Origin: an uncultured Eubacteriales bacterium
GTDB lineage: Bacteria > Bacillota > Clostridia > Oscillospirales > CAG-272
DNA length: 64,000 nucleotides
Direction of reading: 5' to 3'
Assembly: GCA_934446365.1 (NCBI GenBank)
Contig: CAKSDZ010000004.1
Coordinates: forward strand, 186,001-250,000
The translations under genes were made by a program, and so were the position numbers. This document shows positions 27,331 through 35,297 of this stretch, piece after piece (within the stretch, counting starts at the first letter, position 1; each line of letters begins with the position of its first letter). The notes under the pieces were generated by a model, which was given only the letters and a program-made list of their open reading frames with translations, did no database searches and was not told the DNA's origin.

Positions 27331-27360
27331 AAAATCCTCTGTCCCATTTGGGGACAGAGG
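27331..27360 (-). terminator. Regulatory terminator of the tyrS T-box
   Basis: A perfect 10-bp stem (CCTCTGTCCC / GGGACAGAGG, 5-nt loop), with a U run on the minus strand. Its 5' part can pair with the T-box sequence to form the antiterminator. Confidence 0.9.
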
Positions 27361-27599
27361 ACGAAAAATTCGTGTTACCACCTCGGTTTGCGCATGCCTC
27401 ACAGCGATGCGCCTCATGGAGTGCCGTCACACTCCGGCGCTTTAACGGGCGCGTCCCGTCGCAGCCTACTTCCCGAAAGGGGGCTTCGGTGCGCAGCTCA
27501 GGAGTGTATTCTGCCGCAGGTTTTCCTTGCCGTCTTGCACCCTCCGACGGCTCTCTGAAAGGGAACTCTGTGCATACTTGTTCCATCATCGCCTTTTTT
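27331..27599 (-). ncRNA. T-box leader, tyrosine-specific
   Basis: Minus-strand leader of about 270 nt. The T-box sequence AGGUGGUAACACG (plus 27371-27383) precedes the terminator. Stem I has the AGUA of the loop-E motif near its 5' end, the GGUGCAAG apical loop, and the specifier loop GAAUAC, whose codon is UAC for tyrosine (plus 27506-27508). Uncharged tRNA-Tyr would stabilise the antiterminator and allow tyrS transcription. Confidence 0.93.
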
Positions 27600-27605
27600 C
27601 TGCTT

Positions 27606-27634
27606 ATTATAACATGCGCTTTGAGGTTTGTCAA
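27606..27634 (-). promoter_or_regulatory. Consensus sigma-A promoter of the tyrS T-box transcript
   Basis: Minus strand: TTGACA, 17-bp spacer, TATAAT. The -35 box covers the stop codon of the alpha-L-fucosidase gene. Confidence 0.92.
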
Positions 27635-28746
27635 GCCTCCGTATCGTTTTTCTTCCTTGCCCGAATGGCCTCGCCGAATTCCTTTACGCTTTTGTAATAG
27701 GCATCCGGCACCGAGCCGTCGGCACGAGGCGCGATGTTGAGAAGCAGATTGCCGCCCCATTTTTCGCAGACCTCATATTGATGCATGGTGATGGCGAGAT
27801 CACGATATTTATCCGCATTCAGGACATAAGACCAGCCGCCGCCGACATGCCAGATGTGACAGGTTTCCCACGGCATCCCGGGATCCGTTTCGGGCAGGCG
27901 GCATTCAAACCGCGAGCAGTAATCGCCGACACCCCAGCCCCACATACGGTCGTTGACGATGATCTGCGGCTGAAGCGCACGGATTTCCTCGATCGATATG
28001 GCATCGCTGTTTTCCTCCGGGACGTTTGAGCCGACAGAGACGCCGCCGTCAAACCAAAGCAGGTCGATTTTCCCATAACGGGTGAGCAGCTCGCGGATCT
28101 GCTCATTCACATAGGAAACGTAGCGCGCACAGTGTTCGCCCGTCGGGGCGGGGATACGGTCGATCGGTTCATGACGGGTGTTCACATAAGGGTGATCCGG
28201 ATGTGCCTTTACATAAGAACCGGATGCAAAGGACATATACTTCTGATTAAAGCGCCAATCCGGCGGGGAATAATACAGCCCGACTTTCAGCCCTGCCTTG
28301 CGGCAGGCGTCAACGTATTCGCCGACAAGGTCGCGTCCGTTCATGTAATTTTTTGTCGAGAAGTCGCTGACCTCGGAGGGCCACATGGAAAAGCCGTCAT
28401 GGTGGCGCGTTGTGAATACCGCGTAGGAGAAGCCGGCATCCTTTGCCGCGCCGAGCCATTCCTCGGGATGATAGTTTTCAGGATGAAATTGCTCCGCCAG
28501 CGCCCAGTATTCGCGCGGCGTCACGATTCCGTTGCCTTTCGCGCGGCGCACGGGATCGTTCATCATACCCCATGAGATATCGAGATCGCCGTGGACGGTG
28601 GAAATTCCATAGTGAATGAAGAGGCCGAGCTTCACCGGGTGATAAAACCAATCGGCATCGGGATGTGTCGTTCTTGTAAAGACGCGTCCGGATGCGGTGT
28701 TTCCGATGATTGCATGCTGTTCTGCGACGGTTTTGTTTTCGCTCAT
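27631..28746 (-). CDS. Alpha-L-fucosidase (GH29)
   Basis: Retaining glycosidase that releases terminal L-fucose, 371 aa. The family pattern WFYHPVKLGLFIHYGIST, then YAVFTTRHHDGFSMWPS, GLKVGLYYSPPDW and IDLLWFDGG (nucleophile Asp in LLWFDGG) is complete. A NGGNLLLNIAP-type motif (WGGNLLLNIAPRADG) follows. No signal peptide, so it acts inside the cell on imported oligosaccharides. It may be read through from recN, which ends 25 bases upstream. Confidence 0.93.
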   Translation of the reverse strand: MSENKTVAEQHAIIGNTASGRVFTRTTHPDADWFYHPVKLGLFIHYGISTVHGDLDISWGMMNDPVRRAKGNGIVTPREYWALAEQFHPENYHPEEWLGAAKDAGFSYAVFTTRHHDGFSMWPSEVSDFSTKNYMNGRDLVGEYVDACRKAGLKVGLYYSPPDWRFNQKYMSFASGSYVKAHPDHPYVNTRHEPIDRIPAPTGEHCARYVSYVNEQIRELLTRYGKIDLLWFDGGVSVGSNVPEENSDAISIEEIRALQPQIIVNDRMWGWGVGDYCSRFECRLPETDPGMPWETCHIWHVGGGWSYVLNADKYRDLAITMHQYEVCEKWGGNLLLNIAPRADGSVPDAYYKSVKEFGEAIRARKKNDTEA

Positions 28747-28770
28747 GAGAATTGTCTCCTTAGACAGAAT

Positions 28771-30471
28771 TTATTTATGGGATGGGGTGGTGATAACGGC
28801 GGGAGAGGCATCCAGCAGCTCTCTTGCCGCGGCGAGCGTCTGCTCCGTGACCTTTGCTCCGCCGATGATGCGCGCGATTTCCATGACGCGCTCCTGCGGC
28901 GTCAGCTCGCGCACGGCGGATTCCGTCCTGCCGTCCGTTTCCGTTTTGGATACGAAAAGATGCGTGTCGGCGACCGCCGCAATCTGTGGGGAATGTGTGA
29001 CGCAGATGACCTGTGTGCCGTTTTCGGCAACCTCGTGGAGCTTTACGCCGATTTTATGGGAGGTCCTGCCGGAAATACCGGTGTCGATTTCGTCGAAAAT
29101 GAGGGTTCCGGTGTGTTCCTTGTCGGCAAACGCACATTTCAGAGCCAGCATCATGCGGGAAAGCTCGCCGCCGGATGCAATCTTGGATAACGGCAGAAGC
29201 GGCTCGCCCGGATTTGTCGAAACGAGAAATCCGATTTTATCTGCGCCGGCTGCCGAAAAGTCGGGCAGAGGTGTCACCTCGATGTGAAAACGGACCTTGG
29301 CCATGTCGAGAAACGCAAGCTCTCCCGTGACCTTCTGTTCGAGCATTTTTGCCGCGTCACGCCGCTTTTTCGTGATTTTCGCGGCGGCGGCCTTCATTTG
29401 GATTCGGATATCCGCAAGCTCGTTTTCGAGGTCTTCCGCGAGCTCGTCGGCGCCCTCCAGCTCTTTTAATTTTTTGGCGGCGCGTTCTCTGTATGCGAGG
29501 ATTTCCTCCGTCGTCCCGCCGTATTTTCTGCGCAGACGCTGAATGCTGTCGAGCCGGTCCTCGATTTTATCGAGCAGCTCGGATGGATTTTTTACGCCGA
29601 TGTCACATTCCTGCCGAATCGTTTCCGCGATATCCTCGATGCGGTAGCGGAAATCCGTCAGGGTCTCTATGAAGGAGGGAACGTCTGCGATGACGCCGCT
29701 AAGTCCGTCGAGCGCCTCCTCCGCCTTTTCGATCAGATCGCACGCGGAAAAGCCCTTGTCGTTGCGATATAGCGCGCGGTAAATCAGCTTCGCATGCTTT
29801 GCGATTTTTTCGGCGTTTTGGAGCTTGACCCGTTTTTCCTTTAACTCTTCCTCCTCGCCGTCGCGCGGCTTTACGGCGTCGATATCGCCGATCTGATATT
29901 TCAAAAGCTCGATGGTTCTTTCCTTTTCCTGCTCGTCGCGCACAAGCTCGGATAGTCTCTTTTTGATATCGGCATGGTGGGCATAGAGCGAGGCAAACTC
30001 CGCTTTTTCCGATTCGCAGTCCGCAAACGCGTCGAGATATCCCATGTGATTTTCTTCATTTAACAGCGTTTGATTGGCGTGCTGTCCGTGAATGCTGATG
30101 AGCTTTTCCGCAAGCTCCCGCATGATCGACAGCGGCACCGTGCGCCCATTGACTCGGGCGGCGGATACGCCTTTGTCGGTAATATCCCGTTGAAGGAGCA
30201 GCGCCCCATCCTCCGGCTCGATGCCGAGCGACGCCGCAAAGGCGGAAGCCTCAGCCCCGACCGCTTCAAACAGCGCCGAGACGGTCGCTTTTTCCTCACC
30301 GGTGCGCAAAAGCTCGCGGGATGCGCGTTCACCCATAATGAGCCCTACGGAATCGATGATGATGGATTTGCCGGCGCCGGTCTCGCCTGTCAAAACCGTC
30401 AGCGCCGCTCCGGGACACACGCGCTCGCTTTTTATGATTGCGATATTGTTGATGTAAAGCTCCTTTAACAC
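28771..30471 (-). CDS. recN: DNA repair protein RecN
   Basis: SMC-like ATPase in double-strand break repair, 566 aa. Walker A is GETGAGKSIIIDS, the signature motif is ASGGELSRMMLALKC and Walker B is LIFDEIDTGISG; a coiled coil lies between. GTG start at 30471, with GAGGCGG 7 bases upstream. It is the last gene of the OLE-oapA-tlyA-nadK-argR-recN group, a standard order in Bacillota. Confidence 0.96.
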   Translation of the reverse strand: MLKELYINNIAIIKSERVCPGAALTVLTGETGAGKSIIIDSVGLIMGERASRELLRTGEEKATVSALFEAVGAEASAFAASLGIEPEDGALLLQRDITDKGVSAARVNGRTVPLSIMRELAEKLISIHGQHANQTLLNEENHMGYLDAFADCESEKAEFASLYAHHADIKKRLSELVRDEQEKERTIELLKYQIGDIDAVKPRDGEEEELKEKRVKLQNAEKIAKHAKLIYRALYRNDKGFSACDLIEKAEEALDGLSGVIADVPSFIETLTDFRYRIEDIAETIRQECDIGVKNPSELLDKIEDRLDSIQRLRRKYGGTTEEILAYRERAAKKLKELEGADELAEDLENELADIRIQMKAAAAKITKKRRDAAKMLEQKVTGELAFLDMAKVRFHIEVTPLPDFSAAGADKIGFLVSTNPGEPLLPLSKIASGGELSRMMLALKCAFADKEHTGTLIFDEIDTGISGRTSHKIGVKLHEVAENGTQVICVTHSPQIAAVADTHLFVSKTETDGRTESAVRELTPQERVMEIARIIGGAKVTEQTLAAARELLDASPAVITTPSHK

Positions 30472-30500
30472 AAAGTATCCGCCTCTCTATGTTTTGATGG

Positions 30501-30953
30501 TTACAATCCGATGATCTCTTTCACATATGCCGTGAATTCGCGGGCATCCTCATCGTTTTTCACGACGATGAAGATGGTGTCGTCGCCTGCGATGCTGCCG
30601 ACGATGGCATCTCCGGAAAGCGCGTCCACGGCGGCCGCTGCGGCATTGGCCATGCCGGAATAGGTTTTGATGACGACGATATTTTCCGCATTCTGAGCGG
30701 ATAGGACGGTTTCCCGCATGATGTTTTTGAGCTTGCTCTCGTTTCCGGCGCTGTCGCTTCTTGCAGCCGTGTATTGATAACCGCCGTTTTTCGCCGCCGT
30801 TTTGACAAGTCCGAGCTGCTTGATATCGCGCGATACCGTGGCCTGCGTCACGGGATAGCCGCTTTCACGGAGCTTTGCGATCAGATCGTCTTGGGTTTCG
30901 ATGACGTTTTCTCCGATGATTTCGAGGATGCGCGTATGGCGGGAATTTTTCAT
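30501..30953 (-). CDS. argR: Arginine repressor
   Basis: 150 aa. The N-terminal winged helix reads TQDDLIAKLRESGYPVTQAT with SRDIKQLGLVK. The C-terminal oligomerisation and arginine-binding domain holds GSIAGDDTIFIVV, with the Asp pair that contacts arginine. It acts on arginine genes elsewhere; next to recN and nadK it follows the conserved order. Confidence 0.96.
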   Translation of the reverse strand: MKNSRHTRILEIIGENVIETQDDLIAKLRESGYPVTQATVSRDIKQLGLVKTAAKNGGYQYTAARSDSAGNESKLKNIMRETVLSAQNAENIVVIKTYSGMANAAAAAVDALSGDAIVGSIAGDDTIFIVVKNDEDAREFTAYVKEIIGL

Positions 30954-30979
30954 AGGCGAGTTTTCCTTTTCTTATGGAC

Positions 30980-31852
30980 TTATTTTTGATTCAGCTTGGT
31001 TTCCAGAATGTCGAAGAAGCGGTTTGTTCCGATTTTGACGATTTTTGCGGTGTATTCCGATTTTTTGATTTTGATTTCGGAATCACATGAGACGAGTGTG
31101 CCGTTTTTTCCGTCTGTCGTGACGCGGATATCGGTTTGTTCGTCCCGTGTGCGGCCGGTTACGGTGATTCCCGTTTCCGGCGAGAGGATGACGGAGCCGC
31201 GCAGGAGCGTGTGCGGACAAATCGGCGTCACGGCAATCAAATTTGCGGCGGGGTCGACGACGGGACCTCCTGCGGAAAGGGAATAGGCGGTGGAGCCGGT
31301 CGGCGTGGCGACGATGAGCCCGTCCGCCCGGTATCCGAGGCGCAGACCGGTGTCTCCGGAAAGCTCAAATTCCGCCATTCTGGAACAAACGCCGGTTGCG
31401 ATGACGACATCGTTGAGAATGCGCTGACGGTACGCGGTAAACCCAGTCGCGATCTCCACGTCGAGCATCATGCGCTCCTCTACGGTGAAGTTTCCGGTCG
31501 AAAGCTCGGCAAGCCCTGCGATATTGTCTCTTTCCACGGCTGTGAGAAAGCCGAGATGACCGAGATTGACACCTACGACGGGCTTTGAAAGCTCCGCAAC
31601 ATGAACGCAGACGTCCAGCATGGTGCCGTCTCCTCCGAGCACGACGATCATGTCCGCCGTTTCGACGAGATCCCGCTCATTGTAGACGAGATGCACCTGA
31701 TCCCGCTGCTCTCCGAGCCTGTATTTTACGTTTTGGTTGATATATACCTGAATGCCGTGCTCCGTAAGAACTCTTACGGCTTCCTTGGTATAGGAAAAAT
31801 CGCTGTCGCATTCGAGCTTTGTGAAAACGGCAGCTTTTTGCGGTTTTGTCAT
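30980..31852 (-). CDS. nadK: NAD kinase
   Basis: Makes NADP from NAD and ATP (or polyphosphate). The motifs VVLGGDGTMLD, VNLGHLGFLTAVE and ATPTGSTAYSLSAGGPVVDP are complete. 290 aa. The ATG at 31852 has AGGTGG upstream; an open extension further upstream is not supported by codon use or by a start site. Confidence 0.95.
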   Translation of the reverse strand: MTKPQKAAVFTKLECDSDFSYTKEAVRVLTEHGIQVYINQNVKYRLGEQRDQVHLVYNERDLVETADMIVVLGGDGTMLDVCVHVAELSKPVVGVNLGHLGFLTAVERDNIAGLAELSTGNFTVEERMMLDVEIATGFTAYRQRILNDVVIATGVCSRMAEFELSGDTGLRLGYRADGLIVATPTGSTAYSLSAGGPVVDPAANLIAVTPICPHTLLRGSVILSPETGITVTGRTRDEQTDIRVTTDGKNGTLVSCDSEIKIKKSEYTAKIVKIGTNRFFDILETKLNQK

Positions 31853-31919
31853 GTTTGCCACCTCTTGTCTCTCTGGATATGTTTTTGACGGCGTCCGCGG
31901 ACATCGCGGCATCATGGGC

Positions 31920-32699
31920 TCAATCCGATACGATTCGATGGATCGGGCAGAATGTTTCAAGGCGCTTTTCTCCGACGCGGAAGAGCGCCAGATATTCGCG
32001 GTTTCCGTCGCCGCCCGCGATGGGCGAGGGGATGAGCGCCTCCGGATAAAGACCGGCTTTTTCCGCCGTATGAAAAAGGGTTTCGATAACAGATTCATGA
32101 ATGCGTCTGTCACGCACGATTCCGTTCTTGTTCAGGTGTTCGCGGCCCGCTTCAAACTGCGGCTTGATGAGACTGATGAACGCACCGCCGCGGCTCACCG
32201 TGCGAAAAACGGCGGGATAAATGAGAGCCTGTGAGATAAAAGAAAGATCGGAGACGGCGAGGTCGATGTGTTCGCCGCCGAAATCCTCCGAAGTGAGAAG
32301 TCTCGCGTTTGTGCCCTCCATTGAGATGACGCGGGGATCGCCTTGCAGCGCGGCGTCGAGCTGACCGTGCCCCACGTCCACGGCGAATACTCGGGCTGCG
32401 CCGTGCTGTAAAAGACAGTCGGTAAAGCCGCCTGTCGAGGCGCCGAGATCCAGTACGGTTTTGCCCTTTACGTCGATTCGGAAGCCTTCCAGCGCGGCCT
32501 CGAGCTTGTATCCGCCCCGGCTTACGTATTTGGAGGGATTTTGAATACGGATGCGCGAGACATCGGTATCCTCCGGGATATCCTGAGCGGGCTTCTGAAT
32601 GGGTTTTCCGTCCAGCGTGACGCCGCCGTCGATGAGAGACGCCGCGTGGCTTCTGCTTTTGGCAAGACCGCGCAGATATAGGAAACGGTCGGCGCGCAT
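31920..32699 (-). CDS. tlyA: TlyA-family rRNA 2'-O-methyltransferase
   Basis: 259 aa. An N-terminal S4 domain (RADRFLYLRGLAKSRSHAASLI) is followed by an FtsJ-type methyltransferase with the SAM loop DLGASTGGFTDCLLQHGA and DVGHGQLD. TlyA proteins methylate 16S and/or 23S rRNA and were once called haemolysins. It lies between oapA and nadK in the same operon. Confidence 0.93.
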   Translation of the reverse strand: MRADRFLYLRGLAKSRSHAASLIDGGVTLDGKPIQKPAQDIPEDTDVSRIRIQNPSKYVSRGGYKLEAALEGFRIDVKGKTVLDLGASTGGFTDCLLQHGAARVFAVDVGHGQLDAALQGDPRVISMEGTNARLLTSEDFGGEHIDLAVSDLSFISQALIYPAVFRTVSRGGAFISLIKPQFEAGREHLNKNGIVRDRRIHESVIETLFHTAEKAGLYPEALIPSPIAGGDGNREYLALFRVGEKRLETFCPIHRIVSD

Positions 32700-32717
32700 A
32701 TGAAAATTCCTTTCGGA

Positions 32718-33371
32718 CTAATGATTTTTATGTTTTTTCTTTTTCGGCTTTTTTTCAAAAACAAAGATGCCGGCAACCTTTGATACGGCAAATACGATCT
32801 GTCGGCTGTATCCGAAGCCGGCGGCCTTGCCGATGGCTTTGAGCCCGACGGTGAGCGCGGATACCAGTCCGCAGATAAGGAGATTGAGAAAAATAAGAGA
32901 ACCCTCCGCCGTGGCGATTTTGATTGCGATTGCCGCCGCGGTGGAACCGGAAACGACGCCGCAGATATCCCCGATGACGTCGTTGCAGAAGCTGGATACC
33001 TGATCCGCATTTTTGATGAGCTTCACGGCAATGCGTCCCGCCTTGACTTTTCTTGCCGCCATGGAATGGAACGGCGCGGCGTCGGCGGTGGCCACGGCAA
33101 GACCGATGATATCGAAAATCACACCGATTGCCACAAACATCAGCAATACGAGCAGGGAAAAGAACACGTTCAGATAGTCCACAATCTCAGAGGAGAGGAT
33201 GGACATGATAATGGAGATTGCAAGGCTTGACAGAAAGACGGTGACAATCCATTTCCAGTTCACCAGTCCCCAAAAGCTTTTTTTCTTTTTGCCCTTTGCG
33301 GGCTTTTTTCGTTCGTTTTTCGTTTCAGAATCGCCCGTGAACTCGGGCGCGTTTCGCGGAACGTTATCCAA
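32718..33371 (-). CDS. oapA: OLE-associated protein A (OapA)-like membrane protein
   Basis: A 217-aa membrane protein with about four hydrophobic segments (about 40-60, 67-92, 130-152, 157-177) and very basic ends (KKPAKGKKKK near the N-terminus, KKPKKKKHKNH at the C-terminus). The membrane core resembles the DUF21/CorB-CNNM type, which is the type reported for OapA, the protein partner of OLE RNA. The first gene after the structured RNA at 33405-34037, which is where oapA is always found. I place the start at a TTG at 33371 because GGAGG lies 8 bases upstream; an ATG at 33434 would lie inside the RNA's 3' hairpin. The basic tails suit RNA contact. Confidence 0.75.
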   Translation of the reverse strand: MDNVPRNAPEFTGDSETKNERKKPAKGKKKKSFWGLVNWKWIVTVFLSSLAISIIMSILSSEIVDYLNVFFSLLVLLMFVAIGVIFDIIGLAVATADAAPFHSMAARKVKAGRIAVKLIKNADQVSSFCNDVIGDICGVVSGSTAAAIAIKIATAEGSLIFLNLLICGLVSALTVGLKAIGKAAGFGYSRQIVFAVSKVAGIFVFEKKPKKKKHKNH

Positions 33372-33404
33372 GAAGGTATCCTCCGTTATAATCAAAAGCG
33401 GCGA

Positions 33405-34037
33405 CGGCAGCAAAATAAGTAAACCTTGCGACATAAGGTCAAGTAGGATTTCCCCGCATCCAACCCGTCGTTACCGAATAGGCGGTTTCCCATTATAGGA
33501 TACGCCGGCACGTTGCCGTGTCCGGGACTTGATTGCCGATGAGTTCGCACTGCAATCCTTATTTCGCCTCTTGCGAACAGTCTAGGAGATTTCCTCAGGA
33601 AAGTGACCATCCCGTCTAGCCTCTTTTGCAACGCTGGTTTCAAACAGCAATAATCCGGTTTCCTCGGCCAAGGAAAGGGGATTTTGTTCCGTTATCCGCC
33701 AGAATCACGCAAGGCAGGCTACACTATCCACAGCGTCAAAAATGCACCAAGCGATAGGTTTAATCTTCAAAACGTAGTCTGAACGCGATGCGGAATTACT
33801 CCGCACCGTCGGTTGTAACCACATAAGGAAGCCTCAAAAGAAAGCGGGACTCGCACCCGTATGCCATTACAGGCTGCCCGCAGTCCTATTCTCCCAGCAG
33901 CCACCCTAAACTGGGCGTAAAAAGCAGCTACAAGGAGCTTCATCGATATGCCCTTTAACGGATTTTTAGGCCCGTCTTCGAGGAGATGTGCTTTCACTAG
34001 AATACTGTGCCGTCGCACGCGGCGATTTTGGTCGCCT
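33405..34037 (-). ncRNA. ole: Probable OLE (ornate large extremophilic) RNA
   Basis: A gene-free stretch of about 630 bases on the minus strand, full of stem-loops. Examples: the 5' hairpin GGCGA/UCGCC, UGCGGA/UCCGCA (plus strand near 33790-33810), a GNRA tetraloop stem CACG-GCAA-CGUG near 33510, UUUCC-UGA-GGAAA near 33595, and GGCUGC/GCAGCC around 33870-33905. It starts at its own promoter and ends at a hairpin with a U-rich tail (33411-33439). Length, position directly before an OapA-like gene, and the tlyA-nadK-argR-recN context fit OLE RNA (about 610 nt). The call rests on context and size, since I cannot align it to the family. RNase P RNA and tmRNA signatures are absent. Confidence 0.75.
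33411..33439 (-). terminator. Weak hairpin with U-rich tail at the 3' end of the structured RNA
   Basis: Minus strand: ACCTT, 7-nt loop, AAGGT, then TTACTTATTTT. It is a short stem that may give partial termination or an RNA end while still allowing oapA to be read. Confidence 0.45.
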
Positions 34038-34043
34038 TTATTT

Positions 34044-34072
34044 ATTATAGCATAATGAATATGAATATTCAA
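34044..34072 (-). promoter_or_regulatory. Promoter of the OLE-like RNA and oapA-tlyA-nadK-argR-recN
   Basis: Minus strand: TTGAAT, 17-bp spacer, TATAAT with TGC ahead (extended -10). Start predicted near 34037. Confidence 0.85.
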
Positions 34073-34191
34073 GAGCGGGATGCAAGATTTCCTCTATAAT
34101 TCAAAGAAATCGTCTGTTTGTTTTTGATATTTATTGAAAAATGTGTATATAAATACAAAAAATATTCATAGAAAATCTTTGGAAAGATTTG

Positions 34192-34220
34192 TTTACATTG
34201 TATTCATCCTGTGATATAAT
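34192..34220 (+). promoter_or_regulatory. Sigma-A promoter of the YitT gene
   Basis: TTTACA, 17-bp spacer, TATAAT. It diverges from the promoter of the OLE-like RNA; the AT-rich stretch 34073-34191 holds nothing else I can name. Confidence 0.88.
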
Positions 34221-34304
34221 AACGATGTAACGGCATCAAATCGAGAAGAAGAGCAGAGCCGTGTCTTTAAAGTGAAAATGTGCATATCCGAAAGGACGGA
34301 TAAA

Positions 34305-35183
34305 ATGAAAAAATACAGCAAACGGTTCAACAAAAATGGGATATCGGAATTTCTTATGCTGTCGGCGGGCGCGGTGCTGACGGCGGCCGGCGTTTATTTC
34401 TTTAAGATTCCGAACGGTTTTTCGACGGGAGGTTTCAGCGGTCTTTCCATCTTGCTCGGAAAGCTTATCGCCGGCGTCAATACCTCTACCTTTGTCACGG
34501 TGCTTAACCTTCTTTCCCTTGTCGTTGGTTTTGCCTTTCTGGGGCGTGGCGTGGGCTGGAAAACGACATATTGTACGCTGCTTTATACCGGTGCGGTCAA
34601 TTTGTTTGAATGGCTGTGTCCTATGACGAGACCTTTTACGGAAGAGATTGTGCTGGAATTGATTTTTGCGAGCATGCTCGGCGCAATCGGCGCCGCATTG
34701 GTGTTCAAGTGCGGCGGAAGCACCGGCGGCACGGATATCATCGCGCTTGTCTTTCGCAAATATACGAGCGCCGATATCAGCGTGTGTATGCTGGTTGCGG
34801 ACGGACTCATTGTCGCCGCGTCTTTCTTTGTGTTCGACACCAAAACCGGACTTTGCTCCGTAATCGGAATGCTCATCAAAACGTATCTTGTGCAGACCGT
34901 GGTGGATAGCCTGAACCGCCGCAAGAGCCTCATGATTATCACGACGGCGCCGCACGAAATCACAAAATTTATTACGGAAACGCTTCACCGTTCCGCGACG
35001 ATATGGGATGCGCAGGGCGCGTTTACGGATTCGGATAAATTTGTCATTTTTTCCGCCATGACGACGTATCAGGCCGCCAAGCTCAAAGATTTTGCAAAGT
35101 CCGTGGACGAGCATGCTTTTGTGACCATCAACAAGACCAGCGAGATTTACGGCAAGGGCTTTTTGCCGTTCGGTGGAAAATAA
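34305..35183 (+). CDS. YitT-family membrane protein
   Basis: 292 aa. The N-terminal half has about five membrane segments with the family pattern GVYFFKIPNGFSTGGFSGLS and FKCGGSTGGTDIIA. The C-terminal DUF2179 domain (about 200-290) ends in TSEIYGKGF. Function is unknown in general. The ATG at 34305 has AAGGAC upstream and was chosen over a GTG at 34272. Confidence 0.88.
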   Translation: MKKYSKRFNKNGISEFLMLSAGAVLTAAGVYFFKIPNGFSTGGFSGLSILLGKLIAGVNTSTFVTVLNLLSLVVGFAFLGRGVGWKTTYCTLLYTGAVNLFEWLCPMTRPFTEEIVLELIFASMLGAIGAALVFKCGGSTGGTDIIALVFRKYTSADISVCMLVADGLIVAASFFVFDTKTGLCSVIGMLIKTYLVQTVVDSLNRRKSLMIITTAPHEITKFITETLHRSATIWDAQGAFTDSDKFVIFSAMTTYQAAKLKDFAKSVDEHAFVTINKTSEIYGKGFLPFGGK

Positions 35184-35297
35184 AAAAAGCGCGGCGGCGC
35201 CGTTTTGGAATAAGAAGTGAGCCTGTATAGGCTCTCGGCTGACCGACATGCTGGAAATATATTTTTAAAAAATAATAATTTTAAAATTTAAAGAAAA

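Noticed and set aside
33405..34037. RNase P RNA or tmRNA
   Set aside because: The conserved blocks of RNase P RNA and the tRNA-like ends and tag of tmRNA are not seen. Context points to OLE RNA.
33767..34072. A 101-codon frame on the minus strand within the structured RNA
   Set aside because: It begins inside the promoter and has no ribosome binding site; the region is rich in stem-loops, not codons.
35184..35297. A transposon scar between yitT and the lectin-protease gene
   Set aside because: There is a short hairpin (gagcct / aggctc) but no terminal inverted repeats, target duplication or transposase remnant.
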